A stretch of DNA of 64,000 nt from Caballeronia peredens (GCA_001544595.2 FCOH02000013.1:62001-126000); one strand, 5' to 3'. Positions 19,924 through 30,260 are shown, counted from the stretch's first letter. Program-made: numbers and translations. The notes: a model not told the origin generated them from the letters alone.

Positions 19924-22143
19924 ATGACCGAGACCGTCGTTCCCGCCGAAACCCTGCCCGAGCCGTCCATCGACGACGCGCTCGCGTTCGTGCGCGAGCA
20001 CGCGAAGGACGCGCGGCTCTCGAACGGCGAACTGCTGGCGGATCATGCCACGGGCACGGCGCGCATCATGCAGACGCTCAACGTCGATTCGCACGCGATC
20101 GCGGCGGCGGCGCTCTTTGCGCTTGCTCCGCATCTGGACGATCCCGACAAGGTGATCGCCGAGCGCTTCGGTCCGGAAGTGCAGCGGCTCGTCGGCGATG
20201 TGCGCAAGCTGCTGCGGCTCGGTTCCGTCAGCTCGCGCGCGACGCTTCTGGAATTTCCCGACACGCGCGACGCGCAGGCGGCGCGCCGCGCGCAGGTCGA
20301 ATCGCTGCGCAAGATGCTGCTCGCGTTTGCGCAGGACATCCGCGTCGTGCTGATCCGGCTTGCGTCGCGCGTGCAGACGCTGCGCTATCACGCCGCGCAC
20401 AAGCTCGATCCGTCGCCGGACGTGCCGCGCGAGACGCTCGAAATCTACGCGCCGCTCGCGAACCGGCTCGGCATCTGGCAACTGAAGTGGGAACTGGAAG
20501 ATCTCTCGTTCCGCTTCGAAGATCCGGTCACGTACAAGCGCATCGCGAAGCTGCTGGACGAAAAGCGCGTCGAGCGCGAAACCTACGTCACGGAGGCGAT
20601 CGCGCGCCTGCAGACGGAGCTCGACACTGCGCACATCAAGGCGGAAGTGAGCGGGCGCCCGAAGCACATCTACAGCATCTGGAAGAAGATGCGCGGCAAG
20701 CATCTAGACTTCTCCGAGCTGAACGACGTGCGAGCGTTTCGCGTGATCGTCGGCGATATCAAGGACTGCTACACCGTGCTCGGCATCGTGCACAACCTGT
20801 GGCAGCCGGTGCCGCGCGAGTTCGACGACTACATTTCGCGCCCCAAGCCCAACGGCTACAAGTCGCTGCATACGGTCGTGATCGGCGACGACGGGCGCGC
20901 GTTCGAAGTGCAGATCCGCACGTGGGAGATGCATCAGTTCGCCGAATACGGCGTCGCCGCGCACTGGCGCTACAAGGAAGCGGGCGTGCGCGGCTACGCG
21001 GGCCAGGTGACGGCGAGCGAGAAATACGACGAGAAGATCGCGTGGCTGCGCCAGCTTCTCGCCTGGAAGGACGATGTCGAGGGCGAGGGTCCCGGCTGGC
21101 AGCAACTGCGCGACGCCACGCTCGACGACGACCACATCTACGTGCTCACGCCGCAGGCGCGCGTGATCGCGTTGCCGCAGGGCGCGACCGCGGTCGATTT
21201 CGCGTATCACCTGCACAGCGAACTCGGGCACCGTTGCCGCGGCGCGCGCGTCGACGGCGCGATGGTGCCGCTCAACACGCCGCTGCAGAACGGCCAGACG
21301 GTCGAGATCGTCGCGGTGAAGGAGGGCGGGCCGTCGCGCGACTGGCTCAATCCGCAACTCGGTTATCTGCACAGCGCGCGGGCGCGGCAGAAGGTACGCT
21401 CGTGGTTCCTCGCCGCGGACGCGGCCGAGAATATCGCGGCAGGCCGGGCGCTCGTCGAAAAAACCTTGCAGCGAGAAGGCAAGACTTCAGTCAGCCTGGA
21501 GCAGCTCGCGCTGAAGCTCGGCTTCAAGACGCCCGAAGATCTTTACGCGGTCGTCGCGAAGGAGGAGTTCAGCCTGCGCAACATCGAACAGGCACTCTCC
21601 GACACGCCGCCGCCCGAACCCGAACCCGAAGCGCCCGAGCAGTTCGAAAAGCGCAGCAGCGGACAGAGCGTCGCGCATGGCGCATCGACGGGCGTGCTGG
21701 TCGTCGGCGTCGATGCGCTGCTCACGCAACTCGCGCGCTGCTGCCGTCCCGCGCCGCCCGACGCGATCGCCGGATTCGTCACGCGCGGCAAAGGCATGTC
21801 GGTGCACCGAACCGATTGCGCGACGTTCAAGCGCATGGCGCAGCGCTCGCCCGAGCGCGTGCTGCACACGACCTGGTCCGCGGAAGTGATGAACGGGCGC
21901 GGTTCGTCGGTGTATCCGGTGGATCTTTCGGTGGAATCGGCGGACCGGCAGGGTTTGCTGCGCGATATTTCCGAAGTCTTCGCGCGCGAAAAGATCAACG
22001 TGGTCGGCGTGAAAAGTCAGAGCCGCAGGAACATCGCGTATATGCAGTTCACCGTGGAAGTGTCGAATGCCGCGCAAATTCAGCGCGCTTGCACGCTGCT
22101 CGGTGAAGTGCAGGGCGTGATCCGCGCGTCGCGGCGAACCTGA
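19924..22143 (+). CDS. relA: (p)ppGpp synthetase RelA
   Basis: A 739-residue RelA/SpoT homologue that makes the stringent-response alarmone from ATP and GTP/GDP. The N-terminal pseudo-hydrolase domain lacks the HDxxED motif (the corresponding stretch reads ALFALAPHLDDPDK). The synthetase domain has GRPKHIYSIWKKM and EFDDYISRPKPNGYKSLHT, the EFDD form typical of monofunctional RelA rather than SpoT. TGS (around VIALPQGATAVDFAYHLHSE), a zinc-finger-like helical region and a C-terminal ACT domain follow. Therefore this is RelA, ribosome-regulated, and a separate SpoT is expected elsewhere. Confidence 0.95.
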   Translation: MTETVVPAETLPEPSIDDALAFVREHAKDARLSNGELLADHATGTARIMQTLNVDSHAIAAAALFALAPHLDDPDKVIAERFGPEVQRLVGDVRKLLRLGSVSSRATLLEFPDTRDAQAARRAQVESLRKMLLAFAQDIRVVLIRLASRVQTLRYHAAHKLDPSPDVPRETLEIYAPLANRLGIWQLKWELEDLSFRFEDPVTYKRIAKLLDEKRVERETYVTEAIARLQTELDTAHIKAEVSGRPKHIYSIWKKMRGKHLDFSELNDVRAFRVIVGDIKDCYTVLGIVHNLWQPVPREFDDYISRPKPNGYKSLHTVVIGDDGRAFEVQIRTWEMHQFAEYGVAAHWRYKEAGVRGYAGQVTASEKYDEKIAWLRQLLAWKDDVEGEGPGWQQLRDATLDDDHIYVLTPQARVIALPQGATAVDFAYHLHSELGHRCRGARVDGAMVPLNTPLQNGQTVEIVAVKEGGPSRDWLNPQLGYLHSARARQKVRSWFLAADAAENIAAGRALVEKTLQREGKTSVSLEQLALKLGFKTPEDLYAVVAKEEFSLRNIEQALSDTPPPEPEPEAPEQFEKRSSGQSVAHGASTGVLVVGVDALLTQLARCCRPAPPDAIAGFVTRGKGMSVHRTDCATFKRMAQRSPERVLHTTWSAEVMNGRGSSVYPVDLSVESADRQGLLRDISEVFAREKINVVGVKSQSRRNIAYMQFTVEVSNAAQIQRACTLLGEVQGVIRASRRT

Positions 22144-22253
22144 CACCATCCGCTACCATCCGTTAAGCCCGTCTAACGCCTTGATGGCGAAGCGGATTTG
22201 GCGTGAAGTTGATCGGATTGGCGAATAAATTTGAATTTTCCGCAGACAAACAC

Positions 22254-22282
22254 TTGCCAAGTTTCGAAACGCTCCATATAAT
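22254..22282 (+). promoter_or_regulatory. sigma-70 promoter of tRNA-Val
   Basis: TTGCCA (22254-22259) and a perfect TATAAT (22277-22282) are separated by exactly 17 bases. The tRNA begins 12 bases after the -10 box. Confidence 0.85.
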
Positions 22283-22294
22283 CTCACTTCTTTC

Positions 22295-22371
22295 AGGCTC
22301 GTAGCTCAGCTGGTTAGAGCACCACCTTGACATGGTGGGGGTCGTTGGTTCGAGTCCAATCGAGCCTACCA
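22295..22371 (+). tRNA. tRNA-Val (anticodon GAC)
   Basis: A 77-base cloverleaf. The acceptor stem AGGCTCG pairs with CGAGCCT, the anticodon stem CCACC/GGTGG encloses loop TTGACAT (anticodon GAC), and the T-arm contains GGTTCGAGTCC. Discriminator A and an encoded CCA (22369-22371) complete it. It lies between relA and thrS, as in related genomes. Confidence 0.97.
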
Positions 22372-22545
22372 ACGAAAACGAAATTCAGCGAATCTTGGTT
22401 CGCGAATTTCAACCGCAACAAGCGCTCAGCGCAAAAGGCACAGAAAATGGCCCGTCGAACGTTGACCGAAACAACTTCGGAGCGACGCTAGTCGAGGACC
22501 ATATTCGCCTTCTGCCAAATTGTTTCGCGGTATGTGTGAAAAGTG

Positions 22546-22580
22546 AATGCGGCCCCTCGATAGCGGGGCCGCATTTTTTT
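22546..22580 (+). terminator. terminator between tRNA-Val and thrS
   Basis: An 11-pair perfect stem, AATGCGGCCCC (22546-22556) with GGGGCCGCATT (22565-22575), has an eight-base loop and runs into eight consecutive T. It should end the tRNA-Val transcript. The 174 bases between tRNA and terminator hold no convincing gene. Confidence 0.9.
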
Positions 22581-22665
22581 TGTCCGCTCGATTTTCACAA
22601 ATCGAAATAGCGGGGCAGTGCTTAATCGAATTCGCCCGGCATGCGCCGGCGTCCTGGAGAACGAT

Positions 22666-24573
22666 ATGGTTTCGGTACGTTTGCCTGATGGGTCGGTCCG
22701 TCAATACGACCACCCGGTGACCGTCGCGGAAGTCGCGGCATCGATCGGCGCGGGCCTTGCCAAGGCGGCGCTCGCCGGCAAGCTCAACGGCGAACTCGTC
22801 GACACCTCGTTTGTGATCGAGCGCGATTCGTCGCTGGCCATCGTCACCGACAAGGATCCGGAGGGCGTCGATGTCGTGCGCCACTCGACCGCGCACTTGC
22901 TGGCCTACGCGGTGAAGGATCTTTTCCCCGAGGCGCAGGTGACCATCGGACCGGTCATCGACAACGGGTTCTACTACGATTTCTCTTACAGCCGTCCGTT
23001 CACTCCCGAAGATCTCGAGAAGATCGAAAAGCGCATGCAGGAGCTCGCGAAGAAAGACGAGCCGGTGTCGCGCCGGGTGGTGTCGCGCGACGAAGCCGTC
23101 GAGTATTTCAATAGCATCGGCGAGAAGTACAAGGCCGAAATCATCTCGTCGATTCCGGACAGCGACGAAATCAGGCTCTACGGCCACGGCAATTTCATCG
23201 ATCTGTGCCGCGGCCCGCACGTGCCGTCCACCGGCAAGCTGAAGGTCTTCAAGCTGATGAAGGTCGCGGGCGCGTACTGGCGCGGCGACTCGAAGAACGA
23301 ACAGCTTCAGCGCATCTACGGCACTGCCTGGACCAAGAAGGAAGATCAGGACGCGTACCTGCACATGCTGGAGGAAGCGGAGAAGCGCGATCACCGCAAG
23401 CTCGGCAAGCAGCTCGATCTGTTCCACCTGCAGGACGAAGCGCCGGGTATGGTGTTCTGGCATCCGAAGGGCTGGTCGCTGTGGCAGCAGGTCGAGCAGT
23501 ACATGCGCCGCCGCGTGAACGAGGCCGGTTATCTCGAGATCAAGACCCCGATGGTCATGGACCGCTCGCTGTGGGAGGCGTCGGGCCACTGGCAGAATTA
23601 TCGTGAAAACATGTTCACGACCGAGTCGGAAAAGCGCGACTACGCGATCAAGCCGATGAACTGCCCCGGTCACGTTCAGGTGTTCAACCACGGCCTGCGT
23701 TCGTACCGCGATCTGCCGCTGCGCTACGCGGAATTCGGTTCGTGCCATCGCAACGAGCCGTCGGGCGCGCTGCACGGGCTGATGCGCGTGCGCGGCTTCG
23801 TCCAGGACGATGCGCACATTTTCTGCACCGAAGACCAGTTCATCGCGGAATCGATCGCGTTCAATACGCTCGCGATGAGCGTGTACAAGGATTTCGGGTT
23901 CGATCATATCGACATCAAGCTGTCGCTGCGCCCGGAGCAGCGTGCAGGCACCGACGAAACCTGGGATCGCGCGGAACAGGGCTTGCGCGAAGCGCTGACC
24001 GCTTGCGGGCTGCAGTGGGAAGAACTCGCGGGCGAAGGCGCGTTTTACGGCCCGAAGATCGAGTACCACATCAAGGACGCGCTCGGCCGGTCGTGGCAAT
24101 GCGGCACCTTGCAGCTCGACATGGTGCTGCCGGAACGTCTTGGCGCGGAATATGTCGCCGAGGACAACGGCCGCCGCCGTCCGGTGATGCTTCACCGCGC
24201 GATCGTCGGCTCGATGGAGCGTTTTCTCGGCATTCTGATCGAGCACCATGCCGGTGCAATGCCGCCGTGGCTCGCGCCGACTCAGGCTGTGGTGCTCAAT
24301 ATTGCCGAGAGTCAGGCAGAATACGCGGCGAATTTGGCCCAATCGTTGCAAAAACAAGGGCTTAGAGTCGAGTGTGATTTGCGCAACGAGAAGATTAGCT
24401 ATAAAATACGCGAGCACACGCTGCAAAAGGTGCCGTATTTGCTGGTCGTCGGCGACAAAGAGCGTGATGCACAAACCGTGGCCGTGCGTGCTCGTGGCGG
24501 TGTCGATCTCGGCGTGATGCCGGTCGACGCATTTCTCGAGCGTCTGCAGCAGGAAGTGCGGGCGTTCAAGTAA
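22666..24573 (+). CDS. thrS: threonyl-tRNA synthetase
   Basis: A 635-residue ThrRS, charging tRNA-Thr. Domains in order are TGS (1-60; [17 protein letters not shown]), an editing/SAD domain (about 65-225; [16 protein letters not shown] and the zinc-type [11 protein letters not shown]), the class II catalytic core (about 240-530; [30 protein letters not shown]) and the anticodon-binding domain. The ATG at 22666 sits 15 codons into a longer open frame; it gives the family [10 protein letters not shown] start. It heads the thrS-infC-rpmI-rplT operon. Confidence 0.97.
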   Translation: MVSVRLPDGSVRQYDHPVTVAEVAASIGAGLAKAALAGKLNGELVDTSFVIERDSSLAIVTDKDPEGVDVVRHSTAHLLAYAVKDLFPEAQVTIGPVIDNGFYYDFSYSRPFTPEDLEKIEKRMQELAKKDEPVSRRVVSRDEAVEYFNSIGEKYKAEIISSIPDSDEIRLYGHGNFIDLCRGPHVPSTGKLKVFKLMKVAGAYWRGDSKNEQLQRIYGTAWTKKEDQDAYLHMLEEAEKRDHRKLGKQLDLFHLQDEAPGMVFWHPKGWSLWQQVEQYMRRRVNEAGYLEIKTPMVMDRSLWEASGHWQNYRENMFTTESEKRDYAIKPMNCPGHVQVFNHGLRSYRDLPLRYAEFGSCHRNEPSGALHGLMRVRGFVQDDAHIFCTEDQFIAESIAFNTLAMSVYKDFGFDHIDIKLSLRPEQRAGTDETWDRAEQGLREALTACGLQWEELAGEGAFYGPKIEYHIKDALGRSWQCGTLQLDMVLPERLGAEYVAEDNGRRRPVMLHRAIVGSMERFLGILIEHHAGAMPPWLAPTQAVVLNIAESQAEYAANLAQSLQKQGLRVECDLRNEKISYKIREHTLQKVPYLLVVGDKERDAQTVAVRARGGVDLGVMPVDAFLERLQQEVRAFK

Positions 24574-24620
24574 GCTACTCGCAGCGCGGCTTGTTTTTTC
24601 ATTTTTAGAGGAAACGTAAC

Positions 24621-25148
24621 ATCGCTACTGATAAGTCGTCACATCGCATCAACGGTGAAATTACTGCACCGGAAGTGCGCTTGGTCGGAGTGGACAACGA
24701 ACCGCTCGGAATCGTGAAACTGGCCGAGGCGTTCCGCCTGTCGGAGCAGAACGACGTCGATCTAGTCGAAATCGCGCCGCAGGCGGTTCCGCCTGTCTGC
24801 CGTCTGATGGACTACGGCAAGTTCAAGTACTCGGAAGCGAAGAAGCAACACGAGGCGAAGCTCAAGCAGAAGATCGTGCAGGTGAAGGAAGTCAAATTCC
24901 GCCCCGGCACGGATGACGGTGACTACAACGTCAAGCTGCGCAACCTCACGCGCTTCCTCGAAGACGGCGACAAGACGAAAATCACGTTGCGTTTCCGCGG
25001 TCGCGAAATGGCGCACCAGGAAATCGGCATGCGCATGCTCGAACGTCTGAAGACGGATCTGGACGAATACGGCCAGGTCGAGCAGATGCCGAAGATGGAA
25101 GGGCGTCAGATGATCATGGTGCTCGCGCCCAAGAAAAAGGGTAAGTAA
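24621..25148 (+). CDS. infC: translation initiation factor IF-3 (ATC start)
   Basis: A 175-residue IF-3, which binds the 30S subunit and rejects non-canonical initiation. No ATG, GTG or TTG lies at the proper place: the conserved N-terminus ([18 protein letters not shown]) is preceded by ATC at 24621, with GAGGA nine to ten bases upstream. A GTG at 24675 would cut off the conserved RINGEI segment. A rare initiator codon (ATT in E. coli) is the known basis of IF-3 autoregulation, since IF-3 discriminates against its own start. N-domain and C-domain ([19 protein letters not shown]) are complete. Confidence 0.93.
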
Positions 25149-25162
25149 GCATCGGTAGCAGA

Positions 25163-25258
25163 GACAGTGGATCGCGCGCCGTCGCAAGGCGGCCGGCGCG
25201 GTACTGTCGGAAGTTTCGGGGTGGTGCCGCTTCGGCGGCGCCGCTCATGAAAAGCGGC
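25163..25258 (+). promoter_or_regulatory. structured leader upstream of rpmI
   Basis: The 233-base gap between infC and rpmI is unusually long for this operon and strongly folded. GACAGT (25163-25168) pairs with ACTGTC (25203-25208), with CGCGC/GCGCG inside. GCCGC-TTCG-GCGGC forms a UUCG tetraloop hairpin at 25226-25239, and GCCGCT (25240-25245) pairs with AGCGGC (25253-25258). In E. coli, L20 represses rpmI-rplT through a folded leader; an analogous role here is inferred. Confidence 0.5.
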
Positions 25259-25381
25259 GGTTCTTCACTGAGCCGTTTGCACACAAGTGGAGCGTGGGTT
25301 TCGAAGGGCGGGCAGGGATCCGGGGTGGTATCAGAGGATCAGCCGCACACCCATGACCATCTAATAAACTGGAGTAGTTTC

Positions 25382-25579
25382 ATGCCGAAGATGAAGACCA
25401 AGAAGAGCGCTGCGAAGCGCTTCGTGGTGCGTCCGGGCGGTACCGTCAAGCGCGGTCAAGCGTTCAAGCGCCACATTCTTACCAAGAAAACCACCAAGAA
25501 CAAACGCCATCTGCGTGGCGCTACGGCCGTTCATGATTCCGATCTGAACTCCGTCCGCGCAATGCTGCCGTTCGCCTAA
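25382..25579 (+). CDS. rpmI: 50S ribosomal protein L35
   Basis: A 65-residue L35, very basic, starting [14 protein letters not shown] and containing [19 protein letters not shown]. It is a late-assembling large-subunit protein. The ATG at 25382 gives the conserved start; the frame is open upstream across the structured leader but is not protein-like. It is followed 28 bases later by rplT. Confidence 0.98.
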
Positions 25580-25607
25580 CCTCAACTAACACTCCAAGGA
25601 GCGCAAC

Positions 25608-25967
25608 ATGCCTCGAGTAAAACGTGGGGTTACCGCACGGGCCCGTCACAAGAAGATCATTCGTCTGGCCAAGGGTTACCGCGGCCGTCGCAATAACGTC
25701 TATCGCATCGCCAAGCAGGCGGTCATGCGCGCAGGGCAGTACGCCTACCGCGATCGCCGCAACAAGAAGCGTGTGTTCCGCGCACTGTGGATCACGCGTA
25801 TCAACGCGGCGGTGCGTCAGCACGACATGACCTACAGCGTGTTCATCAACGGCCTGAAGAAGGCTTCGATCGAACTCGACCGCAAGGTGCTGGCTGACAT
25901 GGCTGTGTTCGACAAGGCTGCTTTTGCTGCGATCGTGAAGCAGGTGAAAGCCGCCGTTGCAGCCTAA
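25608..25967 (+). CDS. rplT: 50S ribosomal protein L20
   Basis: A 119-residue L20, needed for early 50S assembly and, in several bacteria, the repressor of its own operon. It has the long basic N-terminal helix ([32 protein letters not shown]) and the globular end [27 protein letters not shown] precedes the ATG. It is the last gene before a strong terminator. Confidence 0.98.
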   Translation: MPRVKRGVTARARHKKIIRLAKGYRGRRNNVYRIAKQAVMRAGQYAYRDRRNKKRVFRALWITRINAAVRQHDMTYSVFINGLKKASIELDRKVLADMAVFDKAAFAAIVKQVKAAVAA

Positions 25968-26033
25968 TTGCGAAATTAGTACTGCGTGGTTTGCCTTCGC
26001 GTCGCCGGGTCGTTGACGGCGGCGGGAAGGCAG

Positions 26034-26063
26034 AAAACGGGGCTCTCACCGAGCCCCGTTTTT
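26034..26063 (+). terminator. terminator after rplT
   Basis: ACGGGGCTC (26037-26045) pairs with GAGCCCCGT (26051-26059); flanking AAA/TTT extend the stem. Five T follow the stem GC core. It separates the ribosomal-protein genes from pheST and may act as a partial terminator or attenuator. Confidence 0.85.
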
Positions 26064-26073
26064 GTTGGTCGGA

Positions 26074-26122
26074 CGGTTTTGCACATCCCATGCGCGTCGC
26101 CTGGCGTGGATGAGCAAAACCG
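26074..26122 (+). promoter_or_regulatory. long hairpin in the pheS leader
   Basis: CGGTTTTGC-A-CATCC (26074-26088) pairs with GGATG-A-GCAAAACCG (26108-26122): 14 perfect pairs with one internal A/A mismatch and a 19-base apical part that folds further. No T-run follows, so it is not a simple terminator. It lies between the rplT terminator and the pheS start, 39 bases before the ATG. No Phe-rich leader peptide like that of E. coli is evident. Confidence 0.5.
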
Positions 26123-26161
26123 AACCTCAGTTTGAATTTCGACGTAGAGAAGATGGGATCA

Positions 26162-27175
26162 ATGGATCTGGACCAGATTGTCGCCGACGCGAAAAGCGCC
26201 TTTGAACACGCCACCGATGCCACCACGCTCGAAAACGAGAAAGCGCGGTTTCTCGGCAAGTCGGGCGCGCTGACCGAGTTGCTGAAGGGTTTGGGCAAGC
26301 TCGACCCGGACGCGAAGAAAACGGAAGGCGCGCGCATCAATCAGGCGAAGCAGCAAGTCGAAGCCGCGCTGAACGCGCGCCGTCAGGCGCTCGCGGATGC
26401 GTTGCTGAACCAGCGTCTCGCGGCCGAGGCCATCGACGTGACGCTGCCCGGCCGTGGCGCCGGCGCGGGTACGCTGCATCCGGTGATGCGCACGTGGGAG
26501 CGCGTCGAGCAGGTGTTCCGCACCATCGGGTTCGACGTCGCCGACGGTCCCGAAATCGAAACCGACTGGTACAACTTCACCGCGTTGAACAGCCCGGAGA
26601 ACCATCCGGCGCGCTCGATGCAGGACACGTTCTACGTCGACGGCCGCGACGCCGACGGCCGTCCGCTGCTGCTGCGCACGCACACGAGCCCGATGCAGGT
26701 GCGCTACGCGCGCATGAACAAGCCGCCGATCAAGGTGATCGTGCCGGGCCGGACGTATCGCGTGGACAGCGACGCCACCCATTCGCCGATGTTCAATCAG
26801 GTCGAAGGCCTGTGGATCGAAGAGAACATCAGCTTCGCGGATCTGAAGGGCGTCTACACCGACTTTCTGAAGAAGTTTTTCGAGCGCGACGACATTCTCG
26901 TGCGCTTCCGTCCGTCGTACTTTCCGTTCACGGAGCCGTCGGCCGAGATCGACATGATGTTCGAGCACGGCAAGAACGCGGGCAAATGGCTGGAAATCTC
27001 CGGCTCGGGTCAGGTGCATCCGACCGTCATCCGCAACATGGGTCTCGATCCGGAGCGCTATATCGGCTTCGCGTTCGGCAGCGGCCTCGAGCGCCTGACG
27101 ATGCTGCGCTACGGCGTGCAGGATCTGCGTCTGTTCTTCGAGAACGATCTGCGTTTCCTGCGCCAGTTCGCCTGA
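26162..27175 (+). CDS. pheS: phenylalanyl-tRNA synthetase alpha subunit
   Basis: A 337-residue PheS, catalytic subunit of the alpha2-beta2 enzyme. An N-terminal coiled coil (1-90; [19 protein letters not shown]) is followed by the class II core: [19 protein letters not shown], motif 2 ([22 protein letters not shown]) and motif 3 ([17 protein letters not shown]). The ATG at 26162 gives the MDLDQIV start expected from related proteins; an earlier in-frame ATG-like start adds ten atypical residues. pheT follows after 77 bases. Confidence 0.97.
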   Translation: MDLDQIVADAKSAFEHATDATTLENEKARFLGKSGALTELLKGLGKLDPDAKKTEGARINQAKQQVEAALNARRQALADALLNQRLAAEAIDVTLPGRGAGAGTLHPVMRTWERVEQVFRTIGFDVADGPEIETDWYNFTALNSPENHPARSMQDTFYVDGRDADGRPLLLRTHTSPMQVRYARMNKPPIKVIVPGRTYRVDSDATHSPMFNQVEGLWIEENISFADLKGVYTDFLKKFFERDDILVRFRPSYFPFTEPSAEIDMMFEHGKNAGKWLEISGSGQVHPTVIRNMGLDPERYIGFAFGSGLERLTMLRYGVQDLRLFFENDLRFLRQFA

Positions 27176-27252
27176 AACCATGAGCGCCCGCATCGTCCCG
27201 CTGCAGCAAAAAGCCGGACGAGAGACTCCAAACATTTCGAACGTAGACACAC

Positions 27253-29685
27253 ATGCAATTCCCTGAATCCTGGCTGCGCAGCTTCGTCGATCCCAAGCTC
27301 TCCACGGACGAGCTCGCGCACGCATTGACGATGGCCGGCCTCGAAGTCGAAGACCTGCGCCCGGTCGCCCCGCCGACTGCGAAGATCGTGGTCGGGCAGG
27401 TGCTCGAAGTCACGCGCCATCCCAACGCCGACAAGCTCAACGTCTGTCAGGTCGATGCCGGCACGGGCGAGCAGCTGAACATCGTGTGCGGCGCGCCGAA
27501 CGTGGCGCCGGGCATCAAGGTGCCGGTCGCGCTGATCGGCGCGGTGCTGCCGCCGGCCGAAGCGGGCGGCGAGCCGTTCGCGATCAAGCCGACCAAACTG
27601 CGCGGCATCGACAGCCAGGGCATGCTGTGCTCGGCGCGTGAGCTGAAGCTCTCGGAAGATCACAGCGGTCTTCTGATCCTGTCGCCGGACGCGCAGATCG
27701 GGCAGGACATCCGCGAGGCGCTCAATCTCGACGACACCGTGTTCGAGATCAAGCTCACGCCGAACAAGGCGGATTGCCTGTCGGTGTTCGGCGTCGCGCG
27801 CGAAACCGCGGCGATCACCGGCGCGCCGCTCAAGACGCCCGAGATGCCGGCAGTGGTTGCGAAGCTCGACGAAAAGCTGCCCGTGAAGATTCTCTCGCCC
27901 GACCTGTGCGGCCGCTTCTCGGGCCGCGTGATTCGCGGCGTGAACGCGCACGCGAAGACGCCGCAGTGGATGGTCGAGCGGCTCGAGCGCGCGGGCCAGC
28001 GCAGCATTTCCGCGCTCGTCGACATCTCGAATTACGTGATGCTCGAACTGGGCCGTCCGTCGCACGTGTTCGATCTCGACAAGATTCACGGCGCGATCGA
28101 AGTGCGCTGGGGCAGGAAGGGCGAGTCGCTCAAGCTTCTGAACGGCAACACCGTTGAACTGGACGAAACCGTCGGCGTGATCGCCGATGACCGCCATGTC
28201 GAAAGTCTCGCCGGCATCATGGGCGGCGACAGCACGGCCGTGTCGCTCGATACCACCAACATCTATCTCGAAGCCGCCTTCTGGTGGCCGGACGCCATTC
28301 GCGGCCGCGCGCGCAAGTACAACTTCTCGACCGATGCGGCGCATCGCTTCGAGCGCGGCGTCGACTTCTCGACGACCGTCGAGCACGTCGAACGCATCTC
28401 GCGCCTGATCCTCGATATCTGCGGCGGCGAGGCCGGCCCGGTCGACGATCAGATCGTCAATGTGCCCGAGCGCAAGCCTGTGTCCATGCGCGTGTCGCGC
28501 GCGCATCGGATCATCGGCGTGGACATCGGCGCGGAAGAGATCGCGCAGATCTTCACGCGCCTGAACCTCGCGTTCGAACGCGACGGCGACATCTTCAAGG
28601 TCACGCCGCCCGCGTATCGCTTCGATATCGAGATCGAGGAAGATCTGATCGAGGAAGTCGCGCGCATCTACGGCTTCGAGAAGATTCCGGCGCGTCCGCC
28701 GGTCGCGCGCAGCGAAATGCGGATCACGAACGAAACGCAGCGCTCGATCCATACGTTGCGCCACGCGGTGGCCGCGCGCGACTACTCGGAAACGGTGAAC
28801 TTCAGTTTCGTCGATGCCGAATGGGAGCAGGATCTCGCCGGCAACGACAACCCGATCCGCCTGCTCAACCCGATCGCGAGCCAGTTGTCGGTGATGCGCT
28901 CGACCACTTTCGGCAGCCTGATCGAAGTGCTGCGCTACAACCTGAATCGCCGCGCCGATCGCATTCGCGTGTTCGAGGCGGGCCGCGTGTTTCATCGCGA
29001 TTCATCGGTGAAGGCGGGCGAACTGACGGTCGAGGGCTTCGCGCAGCCGAAAATGATCGGCGGCCTCGCGTACGGGCCGGCAATCGAAGAGCAATGGGGC
29101 GCCGCGTCGCGCAGCGTCGACTTCTTCGACGTGAAGGGTGACGTCGAGGCGCTCTTCGCGCCGGTGGTGCCGCGCTTCGTGAAGGCCGGGCATCCGGCGC
29201 TGCATCCGGGACGCAGCGCGCGCATCGAAGTGGCGGGACGCGCGGTCGGCTGGATCGGCGAACTGCATCCGCGCTGGCTGCAGAAATACGACTTGCCGAA
29301 CGCGCCGATTCTATTCGAAATCGAAGCCGATGCGCTGATGGAACGCGCATTGCCGACGCCTGCCGAAGTGTCGAAATTCCCGCCGGTGCGACGCGATATC
29401 GCAGTTGTCGTAGATCAAGACGTGCCGGTTCAGGCACTGCTCGACGAGCTCGAAAACGCCCGCTCGGAACCGGCCTGCAAGCACGTCACAAGGGTTGCGC
29501 TTTTCGATGAATTTCGTCCAAAATCAACTACTTCCGGTGGGTTGGGGGCGCACGAGAAAAGTCTTGCCTTCCGTGTAACGTTGCAAGATACTGGCGGCAC
29601 GCTTCAGGACGAAACGGTCGATACGGCCATCAAAACGCTGGTGGATCGCCTGGCTCGAGTACACGGCGCGCGGTTGCGCGGATAG
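27253..29685 (+). CDS. pheT: phenylalanyl-tRNA synthetase beta subunit
   Basis: An 810-residue PheT, the usual proteobacterial length. Domains in order are EMAP/tRNA-binding (about 40-150), B3/B4 editing (about 210-390), B5 (about 400-475; [23 protein letters not shown]), a catalytic-like core, and the C-terminal FDX-ACB domain (about 715-810; [18 protein letters not shown]). It binds tRNA-Phe and clears mischarged Tyr-tRNA-Phe. It lies between pheS and ihfA. Confidence 0.97.
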   Translation: MQFPESWLRSFVDPKLSTDELAHALTMAGLEVEDLRPVAPPTAKIVVGQVLEVTRHPNADKLNVCQVDAGTGEQLNIVCGAPNVAPGIKVPVALIGAVLPPAEAGGEPFAIKPTKLRGIDSQGMLCSARELKLSEDHSGLLILSPDAQIGQDIREALNLDDTVFEIKLTPNKADCLSVFGVARETAAITGAPLKTPEMPAVVAKLDEKLPVKILSPDLCGRFSGRVIRGVNAHAKTPQWMVERLERAGQRSISALVDISNYVMLELGRPSHVFDLDKIHGAIEVRWGRKGESLKLLNGNTVELDETVGVIADDRHVESLAGIMGGDSTAVSLDTTNIYLEAAFWWPDAIRGRARKYNFSTDAAHRFERGVDFSTTVEHVERISRLILDICGGEAGPVDDQIVNVPERKPVSMRVSRAHRIIGVDIGAEEIAQIFTRLNLAFERDGDIFKVTPPAYRFDIEIEEDLIEEVARIYGFEKIPARPPVARSEMRITNETQRSIHTLRHAVAARDYSETVNFSFVDAEWEQDLAGNDNPIRLLNPIASQLSVMRSTTFGSLIEVLRYNLNRRADRIRVFEAGRVFHRDSSVKAGELTVEGFAQPKMIGGLAYGPAIEEQWGAASRSVDFFDVKGDVEALFAPVVPRFVKAGHPALHPGRSARIEVAGRAVGWIGELHPRWLQKYDLPNAPILFEIEADALMERALPTPAEVSKFPPVRRDIAVVVDQDVPVQALLDELENARSEPACKHVTRVALFDEFRPKSTTSGGLGAHEKSLAFRVTLQDTGGTLQDETVDTAIKTLVDRLARVHGARLRG

Positions 29686-29748
29686 CCTGCAATTGGCCCG
29701 TCCGGCTTAATCGCCAAGTCTTAAACGTGTTGGCGCCGTTTTACTGAT

Positions 29749-30159
29749 ATGAACCAAATGAACTCGAGTGATTTCGAAGCCCTTCTTTCGGCGCAGCGCA
29801 GCGCCATGACCCGAGATACCACGACTTCGAACGGCGGCGCGTCCGGTGACACGCCGACGCTCACCAAGGCCGAACTGGCCGAGATGCTGTTCGACCATGT
29901 CGGTCTGAACAAGCGTGAGGCGAAAGACATGGTCGAAGCTTTCTTCGAAGTCATTCGCGACGCGCTGGAGAGCGGCGAGAGCGTCAAGCTATCCGGTTTC
30001 GGCAATTTTCAATTGCGCGACAAGCCTCAGCGTCCGGGCCGCAACCCGAAGACGGGCGAGGCCATTCCCATTGCCGCGCGGCGGGTCGTCACGTTTCATG
30101 CAAGTCAGAAGCTGAAGGCGCTGGTCGAAACGGGAGCGGAAACAGATCTCGCACGCTGA
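29749..30159 (+). CDS. ihfA: integration host factor alpha subunit
   Basis: A 136-residue IHF alpha, half of the heterodimer that bends DNA at specific sites in transcription, replication and recombination. The core (from [21 protein letters not shown]) matches the E. coli 99-residue protein, including the DNA-contact arm [22 protein letters not shown]. About 38 extra residues, Ser/Thr/Asn-rich, precede it, as I recall for other Burkholderiaceae. No clear Shine-Dalgarno lies before the ATG at 29749 or the in-frame ATG three codons on, so the exact start is less certain. Confidence 0.95.
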   Translation: MNQMNSSDFEALLSAQRSAMTRDTTTSNGGASGDTPTLTKAELAEMLFDHVGLNKREAKDMVEAFFEVIRDALESGESVKLSGFGNFQLRDKPQRPGRNPKTGEAIPIAARRVVTFHASQKLKALVETGAETDLAR

Positions 30160-30260
30160 TCAGTCGATCCGCTGATCTGCAACGGCGCGGCATCGTCGCG
30201 CTTGCCGCTCCTGACCACCGCGCTTCAATCGACATCAATAACCACGATGGTTGATCGACG

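Noticed and set aside
22332-22610. A 92-codon ORF that begins inside tRNA-Val and runs through its terminator
   Set aside because: It overlaps the tRNA and the hairpin and has no protein-like character.
22426-24474. A 682-codon open frame antisense to thrS
   Set aside because: No family resemblance; composition typical of an antisense shadow, and thrS is certain.
24675-25148. infC starting at GTG 24675
   Set aside because: It would remove the conserved RINGEI segment of IF-3; ATC 24621 with an upstream GAGGA restores the full N-terminus.
27109-28995. A 628-codon open frame antisense to pheT
   Set aside because: Shadow of pheT, with Arg/His-rich composition and no motifs.
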